From NCBI GenBank assembly GCA_003222755.1, contig QHXA01000038.1:8014-20356 (forward strand): a stretch of DNA of 12,343 bases. The letters are read 5' to 3'. Positions 1 to 6,088 of the stretch are shown in pieces (the stretch's first letter is position 1; every line of letters begins with the position of its first letter). Under the pieces are notes generated by a model. That model ran no database searches and was not told the origin of the DNA. It worked only from the letters and a program-made list of their open reading frames with translations. The stretch is from Acidobacteriota bacterium (GTDB taxonomy: Bacteria; Acidobacteriota; Terriglobia; 20CM-2-55-15). Both the position numbers and the translations under genes were made by a program.

Positions 1-477
1 TTCTGTTTTCAGATGTGATGCGGGATCTTCCCCGTACGTCACTTGATCACCGTACTTCCTCTTCAATTTCGGATACAGAATCGGCACAGCGCGATTGATG
101 CCGATCGGGTGGCCGTTTGTGTCGGCCATATAATGCGCGAGAGCCCCCAGCGCAAACGCGTATTCATTCACGTTTGCGGACTCGCGTAACATGGCCACGA
201 CGAAATCACCGCTGCGAACGTAGTGCATGAGATCGGTGAAAAAATGCGACCCGAACGGGTAATAACCCATGTCCTGGATAATGCTTCCGCCGTATGCATA
301 CGCACGCGCCGCCTTCACGTCTTGTGCATTGGCCCGCGGGAACCGCTGCAAAACTACCGGCTGAATCGAATCATTCCAAGTGGAGTCGATAATCGCTTCG
401 TGCGTGAGAACAGAGTAGGAATAAAGGCTCGGCTGTTGAATTGTGACAACTACGAAGAAAACCACCAAATACCGCAC
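1..477 (-). CDS. Zinc-dependent phospholipase C-like secreted protein (partial, C-terminus outside window)
   Basis: 159 codons are visible and the frame runs off the left edge. The only close start is a GTG at 477-475, because an in-frame TAA lies three codons upstream. The N-terminus (MRYLVVFFVVVTIQQPS) is a signal peptide, so the product is exported. The mature part opens with YSVLTHEAIID, followed by QDMGYYPFGSHFFTDLMHYV and LGALAHYMADTNGHP. This spacing of His and Asp residues matches the zinc-dependent phospholipase C / S1-P1 nuclease fold (Pfam PF00882), where they bind three zinc ions. Known members cleave phospholipids, but many bacterial ones are uncharacterised, so the substrate is inferred only. 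It diverges from the lectin-like gene at 693. Confidence 0.8.
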   Translation of the reverse strand, partial: MRYLVVFFVVVTIQQPSLYSYSVLTHEAIIDSTWNDSIQPVVLQRFPRANAQDVKAARAYAYGGSIIQDMGYYPFGSHFFTDLMHYVRSGDFVVAMLRESANVNEYAFALGALAHYMADTNGHPIGINRAVPILYPKLKRKYGDQVTYGEDPASHLKTE

Positions 478-483
478 ATAACC

Positions 484-514
484 ATGTTAGTCAGAGAGCG
501 TCGTGAAATGTCAA
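484..514 (-). promoter_or_regulatory. Putative promoter of the phospholipase C-like gene, possibly leaderless
   Basis: On the minus strand a perfect TTGACA (514-509) is followed, after 19 bases, by TAACAT (489-484). The spacer is longer than the ideal 17. The -10-like box ends six bases before the GTG start at 477, which would put transcription start on the start codon. No Shine-Dalgarno sequence is visible. Confidence 0.4.
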
Positions 515-591
515 TGAACAGGGTTCCGGGAAAGCGGGGACACGCCGGTCAGACGCCATTTCCGCGATCTCCTGAATTCCCGCCTTTGAGA

Positions 592-620
592 TTGTCATTT
601 TTCGAAGCTGGAATTAACAT
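592..620 (+). promoter_or_regulatory. Putative sigma-70-type promoter of the endostatin-like gene
   Basis: TTGTCA (592-597) and TAACAT (615-620) are separated by exactly 17 bases. Transcription would begin near 627, giving a leader of about 65 bases before the ATG at 693. The leader carries a purine-rich ribosome site (AGAAAGGA, about 676-683). Confidence 0.45.
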
Positions 621-692
621 ACCCAAACACCCAAAGTCACAACTGACAAACAAGATTTCTAGTTGGACCCATTCAGAGAAAGGACTGGATCA

Positions 693-1400
693 ATGAGAAA
701 GACTGTAGGAATTGTTGCTGCAACGTTGGTGCTTTTGCTCGGCGCGGTTGTCCTTATCGGTCAGCAGGCAGGCCAAGGCCGCGGAGGCCAGGGCGGCGCG
801 CAGGCACCGCCACAACCGATGAGTTTCTTCATCACGAGTGTGGGCAAAGGCGACGGCGCCAATTACGGTGGATTGATGGGCGCTGATGCATATTGCCAGT
901 CGATGGCAGCTGCCGCGGGCCGAGGTTCGTCGACGTGGCACGCATATCTCAGCACGCAGGGAGCAAATGCGGTGAACGCGCGGGACAGGATTGGAAACGG
1001 TCCATGGTACAACCAGCGAGGTCAACGCATAGCGATGAATGTTGCAGAACTGCATGGCGACACGATTGAACAAGCGCGCGTCGGCAACGCGCTCGGGAAG
1101 CAGCTCTCGCTGACAGAGAAAGGTACTGTCGTGAATGGTGTCGGCGATATGCCGAATCAGCATGACGTCCTCACGGGTTCGCAGGCCGACGGCAAAGCCT
1201 ATACGGATACGATGGATCACACCTGCAGTAACTACACGAGCAATGCCGACGGAAGAGGCCAGGTACAGCTTGGGCACTCCGATAAGCAAGGCGGCAACAA
1301 CAGCTCGTGGAATTCCGCGCACGGAAGCCGCGGCTGCAGCCAACCGAACCTGGTCGCCACCGGTGGCGCGGGGTTGTTGTATTGCTTTGCGACGAACTGA
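693..1400 (+). CDS. Secreted lectin-like protein with endostatin/C-type-lectin fold
   Basis: 235 aa. I chose ATG 693 because AGAAAGGA precedes it at normal spacing and a signal peptide or membrane anchor (residues 7-24) follows directly; the frame opens earlier but without such signals. A Gly/Gln/Pro-rich linker (25-42) leads to the domain, which starts MSFFITSVG (43-51). The domain contains GGLMGADAYCQ, STWHAYLS, NARDRIGNGPWYN, NVAELHG, an HTCSNYTS segment, SWNSAHGSRGCS and a terminal GLLYCFATN. Cysteines 68, 178, 215 and 231 would form two disulfides, as in the endostatin/C-type-lectin fold; related bacterial proteins are often named simply 'lectin'. It probably acts outside the cytoplasmic membrane, but ligand and role are unknown. 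It appears monocistronic and ends in a repeat-rich terminator region. Confidence 0.75.
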   Translation: MRKTVGIVAATLVLLLGAVVLIGQQAGQGRGGQGGAQAPPQPMSFFITSVGKGDGANYGGLMGADAYCQSMAAAAGRGSSTWHAYLSTQGANAVNARDRIGNGPWYNQRGQRIAMNVAELHGDTIEQARVGNALGKQLSLTEKGTVVNGVGDMPNQHDVLTGSQADGKAYTDTMDHTCSNYTSNADGRGQVQLGHSDKQGGNNSSWNSAHGSRGCSQPNLVATGGAGLLYCFATN

Positions 1401-1436
1401 CCCCGAGTCGGCGGTCAGGCATGTAGTCGCGCGGGT

Positions 1437-1470
1437 TTAGCCCGTTCTGGTTTGACAGAACGCGGGCTAA
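1437..1470. repeat. Palindromic hairpin just downstream of the lectin-like gene
   Basis: Left arm TTAGCCCGTTCTG (1437-1449) pairs with CAGAACGCGGGCTAA (1456-1470), with a two-base bulge and a six-base loop. There is no T-run, so it is more likely a REP-like extragenic palindrome than a classical terminator, though it could protect the 3' end of the mRNA. Confidence 0.6.
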
Positions 1471-1476
1471 AGCGAT

Positions 1477-1659
1477 GAAGCTGTGAAAAAATTGACGGCG
1501 GCGCGAAGTCCCCTCCTTGGAGCGCGAAGCGCAAGCGCGATAGCGCGCAGCCTCAAGAAAGGAGCGGTGGCCGCGCCGTCAAGAAAATATCGCGAAGCCA
1601 CCCCTCCTCATCTGAGGAGGGGACTTTTTCAGCACGGCCGCCAATTAATTCACAGCTTC
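1477..1659. repeat. 183-bp composite inverted repeat, MITE/REP-like
   Basis: Outer arms GAAGCTGTGAA (1477-1487) and TTCACAGCTTC (1649-1659) are perfect and pairing continues inward (AATTGACGGC at about 1490 with GCCGCCAATT at 1637-1646, one mismatch). Inner arms are AAGTCCCCTCCT (1506-1517) with AGGAGGGGACTT (1615-1626), and GGAGCGGTGGC (1561-1571) with GCCACCCCTCC (1597-1607, one mismatch). No coding potential is evident; the frame open across it from 1483 has no family resemblance. Nested arms suggest a non-autonomous mobile or extragenic palindromic element. No clear target-site duplication was seen. Confidence 0.6.
1601..1629 (+). terminator. Intrinsic terminator for the lectin-like gene
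   Basis: CCCCTCCTC (1601-1609), a four-base loop ATCT, and GAGGAGGGG (1614-1622) form a nine-pair GC-rich stem followed by ACTTTTTC. It lies inside the right half of the composite repeat, about 200 bases past the lectin-like stop codon. Confidence 0.55.
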
Positions 1660-1707
1660 CACGCGACTACATATATTCGGCGGCTGATTTGTTTCAACTT
1701 GATGCGG

Positions 1708-1875
1708 CTAATTCCCGCTGCGACCGCCGGGCCAAGGCGAATTCAAATGATACAGAACCCCGGGCCCGACCATTTCCACACGGCGGATTTTGCCATTCTC
1801 GATCAGGAATGCCTCCGTTACGAGAATGCTCGAGGGCCGGTTGAAACCTCTGAAGGTATATGGGCGTGCGACCAC
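1708..1875 (-). pseudogene. Displaced C-terminal fragment of the NTF2-like secreted protein
   Basis: This minus-strand frame encodes RPYTFRGFNRPSSILVTEAF followed by LIENGKIRRVEMVGPG and ends GRSGN at a stop at 1708-1710. It reads as the natural end of the gene upstream: 'lines of evidence' such as an IEN-GKIRRVE strand and a Pro/Gly-rich tail are typical of the last part of NTF2/SnoaL-like proteins. It has no start of its own. Fusing the two parts requires one restored base (or removal of two) near 1865-1885 and gives about 323 aa. Confidence 0.6.
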
Positions 1876-2678
1876 ACAACACCGCGCTCGCGGTCTACGA
1901 CCGGGTACCGCCGGTCGTGGATGTTCTGGACCACAAAGTAGTAACCCAGCTTGAACTGCGATAAGCAATCCATCGCGAACGCGTTGATCGTGCCCGGCGC
2001 CTCGTTCGCGGGCCGGGGAACATTCGTCGTCGGCGAGCCGTTTTCGATGCGGTGGCAGTCGTTCGTGAAAGGATACGTCCCGGTGCCGTTGACGCCTTTA
2101 CCATCGTTCTTCTGCAGGCCGCTGAAGTAGGCGTCCGCTATTGAGATCAACTCCTGCCGCGATAACTGCTGTGCGGGCGGAATCGACTTAAACCAAAATT
2201 CCTCCGGCCTGTACGGCTTTTCCATTTCCGCAATGTTGTTCGGACCGCCGCCGCCCGGCTTGAAATATACGCTTTCAATTTCCGTAATCCGTCCGAGTTC
2301 AACGCGCAACCGCAGACTCATCAGTATGGGCCCGCCGGCTTCCCGCATCGTGCCCATGTAGGCGACTTGCCCGAACTCGGGTTCGGCGAAAATGTGAGTG
2401 TAGTTGCCGCGGCCTTCAACCGTTTTCCAGAAGCCGTCGCCGAGTTCAATCACCTGATCGTTCTCGGTGTACATGACATCCTTCGACAACGGCAGCCGCT
2501 TTGGATCATGCGCGATCAGGGCCGTCAGGTACTGATCGATCAGATTTTCCAAACACACCCGATTGCAGTTGAGCGGGATCGTTCCAGTCGATGCGGCCGC
2601 TCTGAATCCCAGATTGCCGGTCAAGACTCCGGCAGCCATCACACCAATGACTGCGATCAGAAAAAGCTTCGAACGCAT
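1818..2678 (-). CDS. Secreted hypothetical protein with two NTF2/SnoaL-like regions (C-terminus frameshifted)
   Basis: 286 aa as read. ATG 2678 is supported by AGGAGAA (about 2692-2686) nine bases upstream and a signal peptide (residues 1-30). Residues 44-140 (ENLIDQYLTALIAHDPKRLP, then VMYTENDQ and SLRLRVELGRITEIESVYFK) look like one NTF2/SnoaL-type unit. Residues 174-270 (QELISIADAYFSGLQKNDGK ... VVQNIHDRRYPVVDRERGVV) start a second. The last 15 or so residues (HIPSEVSTGPRAFS) do not fit, because the family-like ending lies in another frame down to 1708. The gene is therefore either broken or affected by a sequence error. Function is unknown; Acidobacteriota encode many such exported proteins. 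It is downstream of, but separated from, the NtrX-like gene and has its own promoter. Confidence 0.7.
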   Translation of the reverse strand: MRSKLFLIAVIGVMAAGVLTGNLGFRAAASTGTIPLNCNRVCLENLIDQYLTALIAHDPKRLPLSKDVMYTENDQVIELGDGFWKTVEGRGNYTHIFAEPEFGQVAYMGTMREAGGPILMSLRLRVELGRITEIESVYFKPGGGGPNNIAEMEKPYRPEEFWFKSIPPAQQLSRQELISIADAYFSGLQKNDGKGVNGTGTYPFTNDCHRIENGSPTTNVPRPANEAPGTINAFAMDCLSQFKLGYYFVVQNIHDRRYPVVDRERGVVWSHAHIPSEVSTGPRAFS

Positions 2679-2706
2679 GGCATCGTTCTCCTATACGGTT
2701 TGCAGG

Positions 2707-2735
2707 ATTGTACCCGGCAGGTAGGCGGATAACAA
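2707..2735 (-). promoter_or_regulatory. Sigma-70-type promoter of the NTF2-like gene
   Basis: On the minus strand TTGTTA (2735-2730) and TACAAT (2712-2707) are separated by 17 bases. Transcription would begin near 2700, leaving a leader of about 22 bases that contains AGGAGAA before ATG 2678. This indicates transcription independent of the NtrX operon. Confidence 0.55.
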
Positions 2736-2784
2736 GCGAGGGCACGAACATGCTAGCGAGAGAAATTGAAATCTCCGGTTTCCG

Positions 2785-4128
2785 TCACACTTTGCTGATC
2801 CCCAGCGCGCGAATGCGCTTGTGAAGGTTCGTGCGCTCGATGCCCAACATTCGGGCAGCGCCGGAAACGTTCCAGTTCGTTTGTTCGAGAGCCTTGAGAA
2901 TGCTCTCCCGTTCGGCAGACTCGCGCGTCTGCTGCAGATTTGAACGCGCTTCCGCACCAGGCATCAGCCGTATCTCCAGAGGTACAGCGGCGGACGATAT
3001 CTGATCGTTGGTGGATAAAATGGCCATTCGTTCAACGGTGTTCTTCAGCTCGCGCGCATTGCCAGGCCACGTGTAGCGATCCAGCAATGAGAAAACTTCT
3101 TCATCGATTGTTTTGCGTTTGAAATTATTTCGAGCGCAAAACTCGTCGAGAAAATACTCGGCCAACGCGTGGATATCCTCCCGCCGTTCACGCAACGGCG
3201 GCACGCGAATGGGAACGACGCTGAGGCGGTAGAAGAGATCTTCCCGAAACTTATCCTGGGCGACCAATTGCTCGAGGTCGCGATTTGTGGCGGAGATGAC
3301 GCGAACACCTACACGTAAGGTCCGCTCGCCGCCGACGCGCTGAAATTCGCCTTCTTGAAGGACGCGCAGCAGTTTGGCTTGCGACGCCTGATGAAGATCA
3401 CCAACCTCATCAAGAAAGATCGTGCCGCCATCGGCCAGCTCAAATTTGCCGCGCCGCGCAGATACTGCCCCGGTGAAAGCGCCCTTCTCGTGGCCGAAGA
3501 GTTCGCTTTCCAACAACTCCGTCGGAATCGCCGCGCAATTTACCTTCACGAATGGACCCGCAGCGAACGGGCTCTCGCGATGGATTTGCGCGGCCAGCAA
3601 TTCTTTCCCTGTTCCGGATTCTCCTGTGAGCAGTACCCGCGCATCAGACTTTGCAACGAGCAAGGCCTGTTGAACGGCCTGTTGAAAAGCGGCGCTCGTT
3701 CCGATCATCTTGGGCGCATCGCCGATGATTTCCCGAAACCGCTCGTTTTCCCGCCGGAGCTTGACTTGTTCCAGCGCATTCTTCACGACAACCAGAACCC
3801 TCTCGCGGCCAAGCGGCTTTTCCAAGAAGTCGAACGCGCCTGCGCGGATCGCTTCAACAGCATCGGCAATGGTTCCATGGCCGGAGATCATCACGACAGG
3901 CGTGCGATCATCGTTCTCGCGGAGAAACCGCAGCAACTCGATACCATTGCCGTCCGGGAGGCGTACGTCGACGAGACAAACGTCGGGACGAGAGGCAAAG
4001 GCCCGGGAGCGAAACTCCGCCGCGGTTCGGCAGAGGAGAACGGCGTAGCCTTCTCGCTCCAGGATCATCTGTAGTGAAAGCCCAATGTTCGGTTCGTCGT
4101 CGACGATGAGGATGCGTTTAGAAGCCAT
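2785..4128 (-). CDS. NtrX-like sigma-54-dependent response regulator
   Basis: 447 aa, normal length for the NtrC family. The receiver domain (5-120) has acidic residues D10/D11, phosphoacceptor D54 in CLVDVRLPDG, S82 and K104. The AAA+ domain (about 140-370) has Walker A GESGTGKE (169-176), an intact sigma-54 contact loop GAFTGA (216-221) and Walker B GGTIFLDE (234-241). It also has the FREDLFYRLSVVPI region and WPGNARELKN. The C-terminus (about 405-447) is a Fis-type helix-turn-helix (SGAARMLGIERTNLHKRIRA). All catalytic residues look intact, so it should act as an ATP-driven activator of sigma-54 promoters. It starts 28 bp after the kinase stop, without a clear Shine-Dalgarno. NtrX is the closest functional label given the kinase neighbour; target genes are unknown. 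Confidence 0.9.
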   Translation of the reverse strand: MASKRILIVDDEPNIGLSLQMILEREGYAVLLCRTAAEFRSRAFASRPDVCLVDVRLPDGNGIELLRFLRENDDRTPVVMISGHGTIADAVEAIRAGAFDFLEKPLGRERVLVVVKNALEQVKLRRENERFREIIGDAPKMIGTSAAFQQAVQQALLVAKSDARVLLTGESGTGKELLAAQIHRESPFAAGPFVKVNCAAIPTELLESELFGHEKGAFTGAVSARRGKFELADGGTIFLDEVGDLHQASQAKLLRVLQEGEFQRVGGERTLRVGVRVISATNRDLEQLVAQDKFREDLFYRLSVVPIRVPPLRERREDIHALAEYFLDEFCARNNFKRKTIDEEVFSLLDRYTWPGNARELKNTVERMAILSTNDQISSAAVPLEIRLMPGAEARSNLQQTRESAERESILKALEQTNWNVSGAARMLGIERTNLHKRIRALGISKV

Positions 4129-4156
4129 GATGGATGTGACGGCTTAAATGTTAAAT

Positions 4157-4648
4157 TTACATTCTCCTGGACAAAACCACCCGAAACGCCGCCCCGCCGA
4201 GCTCGCTTTCGACGACGATGATATCGCCGCCATTGATGAGCGCATTCTTCCTGGCGATCGATAAACCCAAACCCATTCCGTGTTTCTTGAATGTGATCGT
4301 CGGCTCGAAAAGCGAGCGCGAAGCCTCTTCGCTGATGCCGGGGCCTGAATCATGAACCTCTATGAACACGCGACCATCCACCTCCGAAGTCACACTCAGC
4401 ACCTGCCCGCCAGTTCCCGCCGCCTCCGCTGCATTCTCGAGCAGGTTCGTGAGAATGCCCTTCACCTGGTCAGCATCCGCAAACGCCTGCGGATGGGTCT
4501 CCGCAAGCCGTGATGTATATGTCACGCCGGAGTGGCACGGCTTGAGGAATGAGATTCGTTCCTCAACCAGGCTGTTTACATCGAGCGCGGACGGCTGCGG
4601 CAAAAGAACGAACACGCCGCTCGAGTGTTTCGATCTCGTCCACGACAA
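4157..4648 (-). CDS. C-terminal ATPase part of the NtrY-like kinase (frameshifted fragment)
   Basis: 163 codons from a TTG at 4648. This is probably not a true start, since the first ~18 residues are out-of-frame reading of the upstream kinase. Family-like sequence begins at PSALDVNSLVEERISFLKP. It carries the HATPase motifs: N box NLLENAAEA, G1 DSGPGI, F box LFEPTITFKKHG and G2 GMGLGLSIARK, then GGAAFRVVLSRRM. Alone it has no phosphoacceptor histidine. It overlaps the upstream ORF by 86 bases in a different frame. Together they would make a protein of about 454 codons if one base were removed (or two added). It ends 28 bp before the NtrX-like gene. Confidence 0.7.
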   Translation of the reverse strand: MSWTRSKHSSGVFVLLPQPSALDVNSLVEERISFLKPCHSGVTYTSRLAETHPQAFADADQVKGILTNLLENAAEAAGTGGQVLSVTSEVDGRVFIEVHDSGPGISEEASRSLFEPTITFKKHGMGLGLSIARKNALINGGDIIVVESELGGAAFRVVLSRRM

Positions 4649-5519
4649 TATGAACCGCTTGATCCATAAACTGCCGGTCCGCCTCGGTGTGCCGTGCTGC
4701 GATTTCCTCGACGGTCAGGCGAATCGGCGTGAGCGAATTCTTCAGTTCATGTGCCATTTTGCGAGCCATCATCTGCCAGCTCGCGATCTGCGTCAGGTAA
4801 ACAAGACGGTTCCGGTTCTCTTGAAGTTGCTCTACCATCTCATTGAACGCGCGAATCGCATGGCCAGTCTCATCGTTGCTTCCGGGATTTAGCCGGACAT
4901 GGAGATCGCCGGAAGCAAGTACAGAAAGGCCGCCGGTCAACTGCTGGATGGGACGGCTGATCCGGTGGGCAAGCAAAATCAGTGAAACTAGCGCGACGAT
5001 CCAAATCGCAGCAACTAAGATGATCAACGTGATGGTGAGCCCACGTCGTAAATCTCTCTCGCGTGCATTCGCAATAATTTCACGAGCACGCCGGTATTGC
5101 TCCGCGATCTTCTGCATCCGGACATTTCCAAGTTCACGCGAGTACACCCAAACGTCGCGATCATGCCGGATGAGGTAATCCAGGCGATCGCCGCTCGTAC
5201 CGGATAACACGAATCTGTCGGATTCCGCGCTGTCCCGAAATTCTTTTATGGCAGCTGGCCAAGTTTCCTTCTGATTTGCGGTGTACTGCGCGGGCGTCAA
5301 ACGGCCCGCAATAGCATCAGCCTTTAGAGCCTCACGAGATTGTTGATAAAACTCCCGGGCCGTCTGTTCAAGGGATCTGGAAAGCTCGTCAAGTTCGTTC
5401 GTTGTCGTAAAGGCGAGGCTCCGATCGAGTAAAGATGTCGCAATCCACAGTGTCGCGGCCAGTGGCATGACCGTCGCCGCGACGAACGCTATGATCAACC
5501 TGTTTCGAAGACGATTCAT
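4563..5519 (-). CDS. NtrY-like membrane sensor histidine kinase, N-terminal part (frameshifted before the ATPase domain)
   Basis: 318 aa. A first membrane segment (about 8-31) is followed by a periplasmic, helical sensor region (32-160). A second membrane segment (161-184), a HAMP linker (about 185-238, HRISRPIQQLTGGL) and a dimerisation domain with H box MAHELKNSLTPIRL (H257 is the phosphoacceptor) come next. After LERRVRSF (299-306) the sequence loses resemblance and stops. The ATPase domain continues in another frame (4157-4648). In related NtrY proteins a stretch of roughly eight residues (SEFA..PP type) normally lies between RxF and the ALDVN segment. It seems missing here, pointing to a small out-of-frame deletion rather than a single-base error. 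The start codon overlaps the upstream stop (ATGA), so translation is coupled. Confidence 0.85.
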   Translation of the reverse strand: MNRLRNRLIIAFVAATVMPLAATLWIATSLLDRSLAFTTTNELDELSRSLEQTAREFYQQSREALKADAIAGRLTPAQYTANQKETWPAAIKEFRDSAESDRFVLSGTSGDRLDYLIRHDRDVWVYSRELGNVRMQKIAEQYRRAREIIANARERDLRRGLTITLIILVAAIWIVALVSLILLAHRISRPIQQLTGGLSVLASGDLHVRLNPGSNDETGHAIRAFNEMVEQLQENRNRLVYLTQIASWQMMARKMAHELKNSLTPIRLTVEEIAARHTEADRQFMDQAVHIVVDEIETLERRVRSFAAAVRARCKQPG

Positions 5520-6088
5520 TTTTTCTTCAAGTTTTCCAAACGTAGCGGGCCGACTTCCTCGGATCCATGCAATTGCTCGTTACGTGTTCGCCGGCTGAAG
5601 ATATCAATCAGTCCGCTCAGCGTGAAGCCGGAATTATCCTGCGGGTCCGCGGCAGCAGTTGCTTGATCGGCCCGATAATCCAAACGAATCCAGAACGGCT
5701 GGTTTGCGTTAAGGGCCGCAACAGGGATGGTCATGTTGTCAACGCACCAGGTTTCGGCCGCAGCCGCGGAAAGATGGGAGATCGATCGAGACGGCGATCC
5801 TATTTTCGTGACGGCGAACTTCTCCTCCCATAAGTCATAGCTGATGGCAAACTGCTCCTGCGCACGCGCCAGCACTGTGCCGCTTCTGTCGGCTCTGGTC
5901 GTGAGTTGAAATTGATACTTCACAGTCGCGCCGTCGTGAAGCCGGTTGAGGGCTTCGCCGAGTAAAAAGTGCAGACGTGGAGCAGCGATGCGCAACTGAT
6001 CGCCGTCCAAACGGGCAGTAAGCGACTGCGCGGCTAACAGCGAGGCCAGCGCGATGAGAAGCAGTGAGCTTGTCGCTAGCCACTTCAA
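5516..6088 (-). CDS. DUF4390-like exported protein
   Basis: 190 aa, starting with TTG at 6088 that overlaps the upstream stop (TTGA). A signal peptide (1-20, ending SLLAAQS) precedes a domain with LLGEALNRLHDGATVKYQFQ (43-62), FAISYDLWEEKFAVTKIG (80-97) and PFWIRLDYR (131-139). The order 'alternating strand, DLWEE.F.V, FWIRLDY' is that of the DUF4390-type proteins encoded just upstream of NtrY in other bacteria. The biochemical role is unknown. Its place between a barrel protein and the kinase, with overlaps at both ends, suggests a periplasmic partner that may present a signal to NtrY (inference). The C-terminus (NLKKK) is short and basic. Confidence 0.7.
   Translation of the reverse strand: MKWLATSSLLLIALASLLAAQSLTARLDGDQLRIAAPRLHFLLGEALNRLHDGATVKYQFQLTTRADRSGTVLARAQEQFAISYDLWEEKFAVTKIGSPSRSISHLSAAAAETWCVDNMTIPVAALNANQPFWIRLDYRADQATAAADPQDNSGFTLSGLIDIFSRRTRNEQLHGSEEVGPLRLENLKKK

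Noticed and set aside
223..696. 157-codon plus-strand frame over the phospholipase C-like gene
   Set aside because: The opposite strand shows a clear signal peptide and conserved His/Asp motifs; this frame is basic and unrecognisable.
690..1343. Open minus-strand frame opposite the lectin-like gene
   Set aside because: It mirrors a GC-biased coding gene; the product is Arg/Ala/His-rich with no family resemblance, while the plus frame has a signal peptide and conserved motifs.
1477..1659. CRISPR array or insertion sequence
   Set aside because: There are no regularly spaced direct repeats and no transposase; the structure is nested inverted repeats.
1483..1941. Plus-strand ORF across the composite repeat
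   Set aside because: It runs through palindromes and then antisense to the NTF2-like gene; no domain or ribosome site.
3355..4074. 239-codon plus-strand frame opposite NtrX
   Set aside because: Shadow of a fully convincing NtrC-family gene on the minus strand.
4563..4648. Programmed ribosomal frameshift in the kinase gene
   Set aside because: No slippery heptamer with a clear downstream stimulator was seen, and the linker appears shortened, which fits mutation better.
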